Of a stretch of 64,000 bases of DNA, positions 43,187 through 55,185 are shown one piece after another. The notes below the pieces were generated by a model. That model was not told where the DNA came from and did no database searches. It saw only the letters and a program-made list of their open reading frames with translations. Origin of the DNA: Taxawa tesnikishii (nom. ined.) (taxonomy: Eukaryota > Ascomycota > Dothideomycetes > Dothideales); contig JAPDRO010000026.1 of assembly GCA_030247885.1 (NCBI GenBank), forward strand, positions 372,001-436,000, read 5' to 3'. Position numbers and translations under genes: made by a program. How positions within the stretch are numbered: position 1 is the first letter of the stretch; every line of letters starts with the position of its first letter.

Positions 43187-44047
43187 ATGTCGCCCACATC
43201 TGTCTTCCGCGCTGGCGCAACCGCCCTAATCACGGGCGGTGCATCCGGCGTTGGCCTCGCCGTCGCCAAACTGTGCGCCTCGCACTCCATGAACCTGATC
43301 CTCGTAGACACGAACTACTCTGCTTTGAAGTCCGTCGAGTCCTCCCTATCGCAGAACTCTAAAGGCACAGTGGACGTACATGAGCTCGATGTTTCCGCAC
43401 CACAACAATGGAACGCACTGTCTGAGAAGTTAAGAGGAGAGAGAAGGGAGCTGGACTTCCTGCACCTGAACGCAGGGATTGGAGCGAAGGGAGACTGGAC
43501 GGATGGCGACTACTTCCGTAAGATCTTTGACGTCAACTTCTACGGTGTAGTGAACGGCATCAACACCTTCTACCCGCACTTCGCGAAGGCTGGAGAGGGA
43601 GAGGGAAAGAGCAAAGCCATCGTCATCACGGGCAGTAAACAGGGAATCACGAACCCACCGGGCAATGCTGCCTACAACGCCTCCAAGAGCGCTATCAAGT
43701 CGCTCGCGGAACACCTCAGCTACGACCTCGCGAAGACAGCACCTGGTACGTCCGTACACCTGCTCGTTCCCGGATGGACGTTCACGGGCTTGACTGGAGG
43801 AGGCCAGACGAAGACGAAGCCGGATGGTGCATGGGCGCCTGAGCAGGTCGCTGAGTACATGTACAAGAAGATGGGAGAGGGCAAGTTTTATATCATATGC
43901 CCTGACAACGATGTCTCGTGGGAGACGGACCGGAAGAGGATGATGTGGAGTGTTGGCGATATTGTATACGAGCGGCAACCGCTGAGTCGGTGGAGGGAGG
44001 AATATAAGGAGGAGGCTAAGAAGACGATGGATGAGATGAAGCTCTGA
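43187..44047 (+). CDS. Short-chain dehydrogenase/reductase
   Basis: Single exon, 286 aa, intact. The Rossmann motif is TGGASGVG in 'GATALITGGASGVGLAVA', followed by Asp in 'LILVDTN' (position suggests NAD preference). Then come 'LH LNAGIG' (the NAG motif), the catalytic Ser in 'VITGSKQG', and Tyr-x3-Lys in 'AAYNASKSAIKSL'. The proline after the active site is in 'VPGWTFTGL'. This is a classical SDR; the substrate is unknown. It has the same orientation as the reductase upstream and the DUF1254 gene downstream, but spacings of 365 and 481 bp give no sign of co-transcription. Confidence 0.93.
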   Translation: MSPTSVFRAGATALITGGASGVGLAVAKLCASHSMNLILVDTNYSALKSVESSLSQNSKGTVDVHELDVSAPQQWNALSEKLRGERRELDFLHLNAGIGAKGDWTDGDYFRKIFDVNFYGVVNGINTFYPHFAKAGEGEGKSKAIVITGSKQGITNPPGNAAYNASKSAIKSLAEHLSYDLAKTAPGTSVHLLVPGWTFTGLTGGGQTKTKPDGAWAPEQVAEYMYKKMGEGKFYIICPDNDVSWETDRKRMMWSVGDIVYERQPLSRWREEYKEEAKKTMDEMKL

Positions 44048-44528
44048 GGAAAGTATAAACAGATCTAGGGAAAGAGAGCAGGCATGTTCTGTGAGATCAT
44101 TCTGGTCGAATGCCATTCCAAACAAATCACAAGGCCGCTGGATGGTTTGTTCTGTTGCATTCCTTGCATAAGATCGCGTATCGAGGGGAGTCTGGGAGGA
44201 GAGCACGGTCTGCCTCTTGATTCATACTACACATGCAGACATGGCGCGCAGCCCGGGTAAGCGGTATTTGTTCTGCTGTCTATCAACAAGCCACACATGC
44301 ACAATCGCATATTCGCGCCAGTTCTTGCAATCCGAGATCCCGCCTGGAGGTGGTGCGAGAGTTAGCCATGACGTCTCGTGCAGATGTTACAATTATTCCC
44401 CATCTTCGCGCCATTTTGATCAACACCGAGAAACCTCAACTGTAGGAACACATATATGTACCGAGTTTTCTACAGATGTTCAAAATGTGAGTGACGGTTA
44501 ATAGTGAGGTTTAATCCCTACTTACACA
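44048..44528. other. Intergenic
   Basis: 481 bp, promoter of the DUF1254 gene at its right side. Nothing else recognised. Confidence 0.5.
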
Positions 44529-46150
44529 ATGCTATCTCAAGCAGTTTTCCTCCTTCAATCAGCCTGGCTGGCAAGCTTGTTCACCTCGAGTGCTGCAGCA
44601 AACGCCACCACTTCTGCAACATCCAACAACTACACCATCAATGTAGATGATCCTGTCAACGGCGGATTCAATGCTACGGCTTGGTCTCTTATAGTACAGC
44701 CTCTCCTTAATACAATCATATTATCATCCCTGACCTATCACAGTACACTTACCCTCTTTACATTTTCGGAAACTTTGCTGGCAATGTGCTGCGAAACGTG
44801 CCCGTCAATACCATATTCCATCAGCGCGAGCTGGCCTCTCCGGATGATCCGGGAGTGATCAAGCCGAACATCGATACCTTGTACTCAAGGGTTGTGCTGG
44901 ACCTTTCAAACAATGATGTTGTCTTGACGGTCCCGAACATTACAGATGGCAGATACTGGGTCTATCCTGTCTACGATCCGTAAGTCGCAGACTGCAGTGA
45001 CGAAGAAGATTCCATTGACAATGCGATCAGGTACGGTAATAACATCGCCGAGATCGGCAATTTGAACAACAGCACGGCGGGCCAATATCTCATCCGCCGC
45101 GCAGACGACGTCCTCGCTCAGCCTGGCATAGAACTGTTGCCGGAGATCGAAAACTACTCCCGCCAATACCAGGGCATTGTCAACCTGCCCACGACGCACG
45201 CGACAATGTTGATCCGCCTCTTCGTCAAACAAAACACCACCGAAGACCTGAACCAACTGCACATCTACCAAAACGCTTCCGGACTGACGCCCATCCCTCG
45301 CCAGAACACCACCTATACAGCCCCGTCACCAGCCGGAAACCTGAGCAGTCTGGCTCCCAACGGCAGTCTCCTGGGCATCTCGACATCGGAAAAACTGCTC
45401 TCCTTCGCCGCCAAGTTCGTGCCTTACAACCAGCCGGAGAACTACACGGACCGGTACCGCGTCGCCAGCATCCTCGGAGCCGCCGGGCTTTATAGCGGCA
45501 GTTACCACGCGCCCGCAGATCTGAACCTCACGCTCGCAGAGACCATTGCCAACGCTTCCATCACGGCCGACATACGCACGCCCTCGCACGTGCGCTACCT
45601 CAGCAACGACTGGCAGCTCACGATCCCCAGCTACCAAGGTAACTACGCGACGCACTACGCGCCGCGCGCGTACATCGCCATCGCGGGGTACCAGCAGCAG
45701 ACGGTTCGCCAGACGCTGTACCCCGGCTACAAGAACGTTGGGTTCTCGAGCACGTTCTCGCTCGCCGCGAATCAGTCCTTATTGTTGACGTTCTCCGGTA
45801 AACCGCTGCTCAGGCCGTCCGGGTTCTGGAGTCTGAGCGTCTATGGCGCGGATCAGTATCTCATTCCGAATAGCTTGAATAGGTTCGAGATTGGGGATCG
45901 TAGTACGAATCTCACGTATCAGGATGGCGGTGGGTTGGTTTATGGTGGGAATGCGAACGAGACTCAAGATGGACCTTTCCAGGTCTTGCTGCAGGATGTG
46001 GAGAACCCGCCGGCGGCTAATTGGACGGGGAATTGGGTGCCGAGTACGCAGAGCTTTTCGTTCATTTTGAGGTGGTACACGCCGACGGATGCGATGACGA
46101 ATGGGACGTATGTTTATCCCAAGGTCGAGGTTGTGGACTCCGTCGTCTAG
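44529..46150 (+). CDS. Secreted DUF1254/DUF1214-domain protein
   Basis: Three exons: 44529-44693, 44744-44979 and 45031-46150 (1521 nt, 506 aa, frame closed). A signal peptide ('VFLLQSAWLASLFTSSAAAN') is followed by the DUF1254 block: 'YTYPLYIFGNFAGNVLRN', 'NTIFHQRELASPDDPGVI', 'KPNIDTLYSRVVLDLS', 'GRYWVYPVYDPYGNN'. The C-terminal DUF1214 block has 'LLLTFSGKPLLRPSGFWSLS', 'YGADQYLIPNSLNRFEIGDR' and 'LRWYTPTD'. At least a dozen N-glycosylation sequons fit secretion. The two domains occur together in bacteria and fungi; no enzymatic role is established to my knowledge. Intact. Confidence 0.9.
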
Positions 46151-46313
46151 GGGCGGCAACGAGGCTCGGTCGGGGAAAGTAGGTAGAAGCAACACTGTTC
46201 TCCCGCTGACAACCAGTATCGGGCAGCTCAAGCACGACTCAAGTGAAGTCCCAAAGAGGATGTTGTCGCTCTAGAACACCGATCATGACGTGCTTCGCGC
46301 TGCCAGTCCTCTT

Positions 46314-48445
46314 TCAGTTAACCCAGCTTCCAGGCATCTCAACCTTCGCGCGTCTGCGGGCGGCGAGCTTGGCTTGGAGCTTGGCTTCCTTTTGCATCGG
46401 CGGCGGCGTAGGAAGCGCTTTTGCTCGATGGAGCCTTGTTCCTGACACAGATGTGAATACCAATCACTGTCGTCGTGTCGGGCCCGGTAGTGCTCCATAT
46501 GACAGTCCATCCGGTTTCTGGTATCGAAGTATGGCCAATCACGCAAGGCATCTTTGGTCCACCAAAACCCACGTTGTCGGTTCCAGTCGCTGTAGAAATC
46601 ATTCTCGACCGCGAGTCCGACGTACTCCTCGCAGATCATCGATCCTGGCCTATCCTGCACGACAAACCACTCCCAGTGAACACATGGACCGGGATCCACT
46701 CGGAAGACCAGCAAGCGGTCCTGTGCATTCCGACGTTCTCCAAGTAAGCGCTCGTCGCCCGCCCTCTGCGATTCTGTGCGGAGATACTGGGCCGGATCAA
46801 TGCCCGCTTCTGACAACACATCAAGCCATTTGTCCGCGACGACACGCGAACAATACGAGGTCCGTATTTCTCTATAATCCAGTAGGATCTCTAAGAGCGT
46901 GCGCCCGTACTCGTCGACAGTATGGATGTCGGCGCCAAGGCATACAAGCTTGAGCAACATCCGCTTGTGATACTTCTTATGGTGAGCTTCCGCCATGACG
47001 CTCGGCCAACCCCGGCTAACAAACCGTCGTAAAGCAAGATTAATGTCGAAATCTTTGACGTTCTCTTCGAATCCAACAAAGTTCAAAGCCATCTCAACGG
47101 CGTCAAAAGATATTGACTGCCATGCCATACAAATAAAATTGTAGGTACCCTTCTCGGACAGGCCGGTGTCGCAATGTTGAACCAGGATCCGCATTGTATC
47201 CAAGGCACACTGCTCGGATGTATCAAAGTCTTGTACCACCCCTTTAGTCTTCCATGAAGACACGGAGGTTGAGCCATAGCAGTCCTCACGATCAGGATCT
47301 AATCCTTGACCGATCAGAAACTGACACAGTTCCGGATTGTGATTCCTGGCTGCGCACTTGCTGACGTGAGCTGAACACGACCATCAGCGTTGTGTGAAAA
47401 CTTACGTGGAGCAAAGTCTTGCCATGTTCATCCATAATGTATATGCCTGCGTTAAGATCCCGTAACGCTAACTGCAATTTATCTAAGGGAAGTTTTGAAA
47501 TGCATCTGAGACGTGACCATGGCACGATGGTCCAGGTAGTTAGGGAGCGCCCAATCACCCGCCCGAAAGACTTGTGAACGCCGTATTGGTAGCATTTACC
47601 AACGAAGGCAGGCACAAAGGTATAGGTGGTGGTACTGTTCTCTTCATCTTCATAATCGCCAATACCTCGTCCATTGATCGAAGGAGACGTCGTGTTAGAG
47701 AATGACGTGATCGTTCCGAAAATCATTCTGCGTACCCACGGGCTGGTCTTCCTGATCGTCTTTCTGGCAGACCTCGTAAGCTGCTGGGAAGATGCGCTGC
47801 CTGGCGTAGGGGCGACAATCGGGACCGTGGGTTGTTCGGCTACCGAGCTTGGCTGAGAAGTCATAGCCTTGGTCATGGCATCCAACTTCTGGCCATAATC
47901 AATCCTGCGGTCGGTTAGTCAGAACTACAGTTTGCTAGAAGCAATCACTGGCTCTGCATGGGTTGAGGTGACAAGCTACTGAGGCGAATGTAGTCAACTT
48001 ACTGCATCTGAAGCAAATAGGTAGAGTTCAGTATATTTACAGCTTGGCCGAGCTGGCTTTCGAACTCCCGGATATCATTCTTCTTGAGCACCAGTTTGAT
48101 TGATGTCCATGTTCGCCTCATTTTGCCCGGCTTAGCGTACGAGCTTTCCACCTTCTTCACCAGCTCTTGTAGGACATTGATATAGGGTTTGCATAACTCA
48201 AGGGCCCCGAGTAATGATTTTGGTGGATCGGAGGCACCGTTGTTCTTCTCTTGTGCCTGGAGGATACCCTTGACGTCGTCGAGTATGGCAAGAAGTTTTT
48301 CAACTCGATCAATAAGTCTAACGAACTCGTCTGGGGCCTCTGAGACGTCCCGTAGAAACCGGTGGATCTCTTGAGCCTTCTCGAACAACTGAAAGGTGAG
48401 GCTCAAGAACCCGGCCGTACCGGCTGTTATACTAAGAGGGTCCAT
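46314..48445 (-). CDS. Helo-like N-terminal domain plus degenerate ankyrin-repeat protein
   Basis: Three exons: 48445-48003, 47904-47406 and 47356-46314 (661 aa after one correction). It begins 'MDPLSITAGTAGFLSLTFQL', the hallmark start of fungal NLR-like and ankyrin proteins with a Helo-like/'fungal N' domain, which in relatives can act in membrane-targeting cell death or signalling. There is no NACHT or NB-ARC here. The centre has a partial ankyrin repeat 'GKTLLHCAARNHNPELCQFL' and a second 'GADIHTVDEYGRTLLEILL'. The end should read 'KLAARRRAKVEMPGSWVN', a C-terminus I associate with this fungal family. It becomes in-frame only after adding one A opposite T 46419-46422; as written the frame runs on to 46283. 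A role in allorecognition is possible but unproven. Confidence 0.82.
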
Positions 48446-48943
48446 GATATTGGTATCGAGGCGGCGATGTTCAGGAAGTGAAACCACCTTTCAGAAGAGA
48501 AGGAAACGAAGGTGAGAAAAGACAGAGGCAGACATGCTGTAGACTTATATTGAGCTGGCGAGGCTGAGCAGATACGTATCGTGCATGCATGGGAGTACAG
48601 CCACCATGCATGGCGCCTAAAGAGCTCTTCCATTGGATGCGTGAGTCCTAGCGCCGAGCACTCGATAGCTTGACATCTTTCAAGTAAAGAAGACACATCA
48701 CAAGAGACATAAAATACATTCCATTAGTTGTAGATCGTAATCAGTGGTGGATGTAGGTTGAAGATGACGATTTGAAGAGCAATCCGTTTGGTCGGGTCTG
48801 TGCTTTAGAGCTCTTCTTTGAGAGGCACCATCATCGCATTCGCATGCCCCTCCCATTCGCGGTGAAGGATCCGGATCGGTATAGCACCTGCGAAACACAC
48901 CAGCCCTCTTGGTACGCTAGATTCTGGTTGATACCATACAACA
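48446..48943. promoter_or_regulatory. Divergent upstream region of the ankyrin gene and COQ3
   Basis: 498 bp, no gene seen. It holds both promoters. Confidence 0.5.
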
Positions 48944-49836
48944 ATGGCCGCCCTCCGCGCATTACGGCCACTCGCCCTGCCCGCCTCAGTCCGCCAACTG
49001 CTGCTCACAGGCCGACCAGCATTCTACTCTACAGCAACCTCTCAACCCGCCCACTCCACAGCAACACCTCAAGCGCCTCCACAACCCTCCACCGTCTCCG
49101 CGATCGAAGTCTCCCATTTCTCTGCCCTCGCCTCATCATGGTGGGATCCGCAAGGTCCATCCCGGATCCTGCACCTCATGAACCCGCACCGACACACCTT
49201 CATCCAGCGCTGTCTCTCTTCATATCCAAGCTCCTACCCAACCCACAAGCTCAAATACCTTGACATCGGCTGCGGCGGCGGGATCTTCGCAGAGTCCGCC
49301 GCGCGATTAAAGAACACAGCATCCGTAACCGCCATCGATCCGACACCAGAAGTGATCGCAGTAGCGCGGAAACACCAGCGCACCGATCCGCTTCTCCTCG
49401 AACCAGGACGGCTGAACTACATCAACACTTCGATCGAGGAGCTTCCGGTTCCCAAGACACCCGAGGAGGGCGTGGATATTATGACTGTTTTTGAGGTCAT
49501 TGAGCATATTGAGCACCCGCGCCCGTTCCTGCAGCAATGTCTTCCGCACGTCAAGCCCGGTGGATGGCTCGTTATGAGCACGATTTCTAGGACCTGGACG
49601 AGTTGGTTCACGACTAAGTTGATGGCGGAGGATGTCATGAGGGTCGTGCCGAGGGGTACGCATGATTGGAATCAATATATCAACGTTGATGAGATGAAAG
49701 CTTGGGCAAATACGGTGCAGGGCTGGGGTGGAGTGCAGAGTATGGGTGTGGTGTACGTGCCGGGTGTCGGATGGAGGGAAATCAGGGGAGTGAGGGGTGG
49801 GGGAATTACTTCTTTGCGATTAGGAGGGATGACTGA
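48944..49836 (+). CDS. COQ3: Ubiquinone biosynthesis O-methyltransferase
   Basis: Single exon, 297 aa after one correction. The N-terminus is a mitochondrial presequence (Arg/Leu/Ala/Ser-rich, acid-free for about 50 residues). Then come 'SHFSALASSWWDPQGPSRIL', 'LHLMNP', the SAM-binding motif I 'LDIGCGGGIFAESAARL', 'VTAIDPTPEVIAVA', 'VFEVIEHIEHPRPFL' and 'LVMSTISRTWTSW'. It performs the two O-methylations of coenzyme Q synthesis on the matrix side of the inner membrane. The frame slips at G 49785-49788. With one more G the end becomes 'RGSEGWGNYFFAIRRDD' and stops at 49834-49836; as written the frame continues to 49891 with an atypical tail. Confidence 0.93.
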
Positions 49837-51305
49837 GGGATATAGTAGGAGGTCAGAGGTATGCAGTACCAGGGGCTTACACGGACAGTAAGACGAAGCT
49901 CACAGTCTGGCTTTGTACGAATAATGTACGTTTACCTTTCTCACGTGTTTCCTTGCTTTCATTTCTTGCATCTGCTTCTTCGTTCTCAGAAAAATCTAAA
50001 GACAGGAGAGCACCTTACACAACGCTCCGGGAGACATGCTGATCAAGCGCCCTGTGAGCGAGAAGCAAGTGCAACAATGTAACCACGCAATATGATAGAT
50101 TGTAAAACGCGGCAATATCACATGCGTTGAGCAGAAAGTGCAAAGGCATACATTATGTTCAAACGGCTTGATTAGCAACACCACACGTTCTGGGTGACAA
50201 ACTGACCTTCATGAGGGCCAACCTGTGTGCTGAAAACTCCCTTTGCCTCACGACTAAGGATCGGCCCAGGAGACGGTGTCTTTTGCTCTCCACCCTCTCC
50301 AGACATCACACAAGTTCACAACTCAACACAAGGCCGAGCCAGACCAGATCAACATCCGAGACCTCAACAGCTAAGATCAACCCCTCGAGCCGCCATCCAC
50401 ATCCATCAATCCTTCCACCTCCCACCTCTCCGTTCACCCATCCGCTTACCCCCCTCCAGCAATCCCACCATCACCACCATCGTCCGCACCTCTCCCACCT
50501 CCACTCCAACCCGCCTGAAACGCTTCCAAATCGCTGGGCAAGCGCGCTCGCCGATTTATTCTCATCACTCACATCCCGGCCGCGCTTCCATCAGCGTTCT
50601 CGTTTCCAAACACAGCAAATAACAAAAAGGGGAACCACGAGCACGTGGGCACACGGACCGCGAGATCCCGGAACAGCATTCTGTGGTGTAGCTACGCGAC
50701 TCGCGCGGGCTCACACAGAGCTCGCGTGTTGAAAGATATAATCCCCCTTATGGAAGCGTCGGCGCGCTTCAGAGTGCGGTATCCAGCAAGAAAGTGTAGG
50801 GCGTGGAAGGATTCGTGTGGACGATATTGGGTTGTACGATCCGTGAGGTGAGCTTGTGACACTGGTGAAAAGAACGGGGGGCGTGGTTCTGTTCTGCGCG
50901 CATGTAACATGGAGGGCCTGTCGGGTAGGTGTCGGACTTTCTCTTCGTTGTTGTGAGAGGCCGGTGTACGTCTCCCAAGTGCGCCTTCCCCCAATCGGAT
51001 ACTTGACTCGACGCATACCCGATCCCGTATCTGGGACAACCATCTTGTGCCCATCTGAACACGCAATCGGGTTGGTTTCTGTCATACGGGGGCGAACAGA
51101 AACGGGCAGCCAGTCTGGAAGCTCTTTCTTGTTGCATGTACACATCGAGAGCATTCTCTTCCAACAGAAAAAACAGCCTCGCCTTTTTGTTACATCTTCA
51201 AATGCAATTCCCTCAAAGACGCCTGTTAACCTCCGATCTTATATGTACACGCCCATTTCCCCCACCTCACCTCACTCTCACGCCATCAACACCCATCAGC
51301 ACCAT
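49837..51305. other. Long intergenic region between convergent genes
   Basis: 1.47 kb. The stretch 50220-50640 is CT/CA-rich and resembles a promoter and leader, yet no convincing coding frame follows it. ORFs of 130-250 codons here overlap on several frames with His/Pro/Ser-rich, unpatterned sequence. A small unrecognised gene cannot be excluded. Confidence 0.4.
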
Positions 51306-52653
51306 CTACCTCCTCCCGCCCCTACCGGTGTTGAGGTTACTTCTCGCGGTCGTCGCAATCTTATGCACGCCCGTCCTCTTCTCCCAAACGCTGCTCCTCC
51401 CCTCGACCACTGCGACAATCTCCTCGGCGACGCGCGTGGCCAGCATGCCACGTCCGGAACCTCTGCTCTTGCGCTTGCTGGCCGCGTCCAGAATCCACTG
51501 GAACGCCTGGCGACGGCGCTGCCGCAGGCCGAGCGGCACGGGGATCTGCAGGGCGACGCCACCACCGGCGGCGCCGCGCTGAGAGCGGATGCGGAGGAGG
51601 GGTGCGACGGAGTCGAGGGCCAGGGTTAGGTAGAGCGTTGGGTTGAGAGGGAGGTGGGATGCTGGTGCTGTTGCGAAAGTTTTGTCAGCCAACGAAGTGC
51701 GCAGTTGTGGGGAGTAACTGTGACTGTGAGGAGAAGGGAAGGAAGGGAGGGAGAGCGGGCTGGTGTGACGTACGTGCGCCAGGCATCAACGGCCGGGAAG
51801 GGTTGTAGGTCGGCGGGCTCGCAGTGCGCAGATGCTGCAGTATGAAGCTCATGTTGCGCTGCGCTACACTCAGCTTTCCGTCTTGCATCAACAGGTTCGT
51901 GACCTGCTTGATCACGGGATCGTAGCGGTAGTCCTTGTGCATGTTGCTTGCGATCGGCAGACTCGGGAGTGGGAACTTGTGGCCCGCTGTGAGAGGCAGC
52001 GCCTGGTTCTCCGCTGGGGCAGCTGACTGCACGGGGAAAAGGCTGGGTCGAACGAGGCGGACGGGTCGGTGCTCAGCTCGGTTTGCAGCCGCCGCGCAAG
52101 GGTTGAGAATGAGCGCTTCTGCGTCGTTTGTGTAGTGTCTGGCTTGGGTGGGGGTTGGTTCGTCTCTAAGGCGTCTTTCAGGACTTGAGGTGCGTTCTTC
52201 TGTGCTTCCTTGTCCTCTGCTAGCAACTGTTTTAGACCACGTTAGTCTCTTGCTGCACGAAAAAAAGATGACAGAACCAAAGCCACAGCTGCATTGAATG
52301 CTCCCACATCCATGGGGAACTTCTCGCAAGCCTCGTGTCTCCCATCAAGTGCTACAACCTACCTCCTGTACAGGCGTTCCCACATTGAGATCCGGTCCCT
52401 CACCACCCGTGATCTGCGCCATCTTCGCCGCCTCTTCACTGACGTGCTCCGTGGCATCGTTGTTGCGATCCTCTTGCACACCCCTGTTTAATTCTGCTGC
52501 TTCTGATCCCTCTGCAGCGGGAAGATCTCCGGAGGCGTATGTGCGATATATCGGCTGCTGAAGGCGGCTAGCCGTAGGAAAAGCGACCTTACGAGGCCTG
52601 TAAGCGAGCGCACGAGGCGCGCTGAAGAGGTTCAGGCGTGGAGGCATTGTCAT
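51306..52653 (-). CDS. RSM7: Mitochondrial small ribosomal subunit protein uS7m
   Basis: Three exons: 52653-52363, 52226-51774 and 51667-51306 (368 aa after one correction). After a presequence and an acidic linker, the uS7 domain follows: 'HKDYRYDPVIKQVTNLLMQD', 'GKLSVAQRNMSFILQHLRTA', 'PASHLPLNPTLYLTLALDSV', 'GAAGGGVALQIPVPLGLRQR', 'RGSGRG', 'RVAEEIVAVVEGRSSVWEKR'. This protein nucleates the head of the mitoribosomal small subunit and binds the 3' domain of the 15S rRNA. Introns are 136 and 106 bp. The frame slips at the C run whose complement is G 52033-52036; one more base gives 'FSPVQSAAPAENQALP'. Confidence 0.92.
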
Positions 52654-53084
52654 GACGGATTGGTGAGGATGAGAGGTTGGGTCTGGCACCAGCAGTATTT
52701 CCCTCTGAGGTTGCTTTCCTTCCCCAAAGTGGAGCAATGACCTCAATTATTGGCCAGTTCCAGCCGGCTGTCCCAAGACTTTTGGGCAGGAAACAACTTC
52801 ACTCTTCGTCAAAACAAAAGCAACACCTCTGAAGAGTAAGGTAGAAGTATGTGCCAATAGGCAACATATTGAGCGATTGCATAGCTATAGATGTAAACCA
52901 CACTCCACAGTCATAACTATCATAAAGCCATCCCTCATGAAGGCAAAGAATTTCCTTCCAGAGAAGGCAAAGAAGGTAACGATTCTGCCACTTTCTGCAG
53001 TCCAGTCTCCATTCGCGCTCTCCTGCTTTTCGGTGCAGGAGTACTCGCTCTAGGCACAACCTTGGCTCTAAGCGCAGGAGATGT
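52654..53084. other. Intergenic between tandem minus-strand genes
   Basis: 431 bp; promoter of the uS7m gene. A 103-codon minus ORF (52799-53107) overlaps the end of the stress-protein gene and has no domain. Nothing else seen. Confidence 0.45.
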
Positions 53085-55185
53085 CTAATCAACCTTTGCG
53101 CCGGCAAGTCTATTGCCCTTCTTTCCGCCCGCAGATGGCGCTTCTAACACGTTGCTCATCCGCCCGATCCGCATCCTGCCGTCTCCGCTTGCTGCGATGG
53201 GGAGTCCGTCTTTGTTCCTGCGTGTCTTGGAGTGCTTTCTCAACCTAGACGACCGTCAGTCATTGTTATACGGGATTGAGGTAGAGGGTGGAGGCCGAAC
53301 CTCTTTCTTGCAACCATGACAGGGACGCTGGATTTTGTAACGAGGTAATTGCTGAAAGAACCCAGGAGAACACCCTTGAGAGCGGAGCGACCACGTGATC
53401 CGAGGATCGTGAGCGTTGGAGAAAGGAAATCGATCTAAGCAGGTTAGGACATGTCGGTAGCAGAAGAGAGTAGCCCGCGTGAGGCCGAGTGGCGTGCAGA
53501 CTTACCACTTCTGTGATCATGTGCTTCGGACTCTTGCAATGGAAGACTTCAACCACAACCCTCACTTGAAGCTTGGTCTTCCTCAGCAACCTCACACATC
53601 GGTCAGTGATAGCCTCTGCCGATTTGAACCGCTCCTTCTCCGCTTTGGTTCTCGCGTCGCCCTCAGCACCGATGACGCGAGCAGTGCTGCTTTCTCGTGC
53701 CGTTCGTCCCAATGGACTGGGGCCAGGGCTCTGCGGTGCAGCCTGCCTACCGATCCCTGACAGAACGCTTGCCGTATCCTTGACAACATCTGCGCCGTGT
53801 CCGATTTCGACGCCTACTTTCTCGGAGCCACCGACCTCTTCTTCGTCAACCGCGTAAACTGCCAGAAGCGTATCCCCGTCTCTCAGGACAGTGCCGATTG
53901 TCCACTCAAGTGCATATTCGGCTTCCGGTGAGAGGTCTGTAGCAACGAGATACACTCTCTGTCTGCGCCTGCCATCTTCGGCTTCACGTTGGAAGTACGT
54001 ATAGTCTCCGCGTATTATCTGCCGAATGACACGGTGAGCGGAAGGTGTGCTGTGAATCGGAGATACGGTCAGGGAAGGCGCTGTGCGCGTCGTAGTTCGG
54101 ACAGGTGTTCTTCGTCATCCGAGTGCATGGGTGACGAGGCTGCAGAAGTGGCTTGATCAAATGCTGTACTCGGGTGCACACCGCCTTTGCGAGCCGGGCT
54201 GCGAGACGGTGAGGCCCCGGGAGCTGGTGTAACGGTAACATCTGGTGCTTGGAGAAGACCCCGATCTTTGCCTTTGAAGATGTCAGTATGTCTAATACGT
54301 AAAACAGGTCGACGAATGGACACAGCTTACGCGCTTCCCCTTCGGGATCAATGCTACTCCCCGGCTCTCCCTCGCCAATCTCACTCTGCTTCGCGGCAGC
54401 GCTTGAGCCTTCACGCGTCCGCCGTCTGCCTCTCCGACTGTCTGTGCTTGCATCGGTATCCATATCATCTTCATCGTCGCTACTTTCCACTGCCTCGTCG
54501 TCCTCGTCATCGTCATTTTGCAGCCGTACTCCTCCGTCGGGTGCCTCTATCTCCCTGGCCTAGGACTCCTGCCAAGGAAGCCTGCATCGGACGAACGGCG
54601 GAGTTTACTCTGTGCGCCTGGAGCGAGACTATTCTTCGCGCTTGACGATTGATTGAGCTTGCTGATCGCAGGACTCATGTTCCTAGGGCTACGGCCTGTA
54701 GGACTTGCACTCTTAGGGCCAGCAGTCGAGGTACGCCGACGCCTCGGGTCGTTTGGTCCGAGATCACCGGGAATCTTTGGCCGCCGAGGATCGCTCGCTC
54801 CCAGGTCTCCGGGCAACCTGACCTGCGTGTTCCCATACACAGAGGCCATGGCGTTCGGTTTGCTCGGCTTCGCGGCCTTCCCGGCAGAGGCGCCCATGAC
54901 GAAATCGTATGCGCTGGCGTCGTCCGACTCGCTATCCTCATTTCTCTTCGGCGGTGCCAGGTTGCGTGCCCAGGAACTCGTCAACCCGGTGGTAGGGCCA
55001 GCAATAGAAGCATGGCGGGTAACAGGACTGTTGGGGCCTACATCGAGTGTACTGCTGTTCGCCGATTGGGGTGCTGGACTGGCGTTCCTAGCTGAAGCAC
55101 GTCGTTTTTTCTGTTCCTCCTTCTCCCTCTCGTCTTCTCTCCGAAGCTCCTTGGCCTCTGCATCCAGGGCAGCTGAAAGCGACAT
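53085..55185 (-). CDS. Universal stress protein (USP) domain protein with long disordered N-terminus
   Basis: Four exons: 55185-54331, 54271-53506, 53434-53301 and 53244-53085 (638 aa after two corrections). The first 330 residues or so are disordered: Ser/Pro/Arg-rich with 'LPGDLGASDPRRPKIPGDLG' repeats and an acidic patch. The C-terminal USP fold has 'RVYLVATDLSPEAEYALEWT', 'DTLLAVYAVDEEE', 'KSPKHMITEVIDFLSPTLTI' and the ATP-site loop 'LGSRGRSALKGVLLGSFSNY', ending 'SSVPVMVARKRLRKHS'. Fungal relatives are implicated in stress signalling, but the function is vague. Frame slips occur at CCC 54553-54555 and GGG 54072-54074 (plus strand). The last intron (53300-53245) has a weak donor, GTTCGG, but a good CTGAC branch, and leads into a tail ending 'GKKGNRLAGAKVD'. 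Confidence 0.85.

Noticed and set aside
50211-51629. Overlapping His/Pro/Ser-rich ORFs (up to 257 codons) between COQ3 and the uS7m gene
   Set aside because: Pyrimidine-rich DNA reads openly in many frames; the longest also overlaps the uS7m 3' end on the other strand. A small gene is not excluded but not supported.
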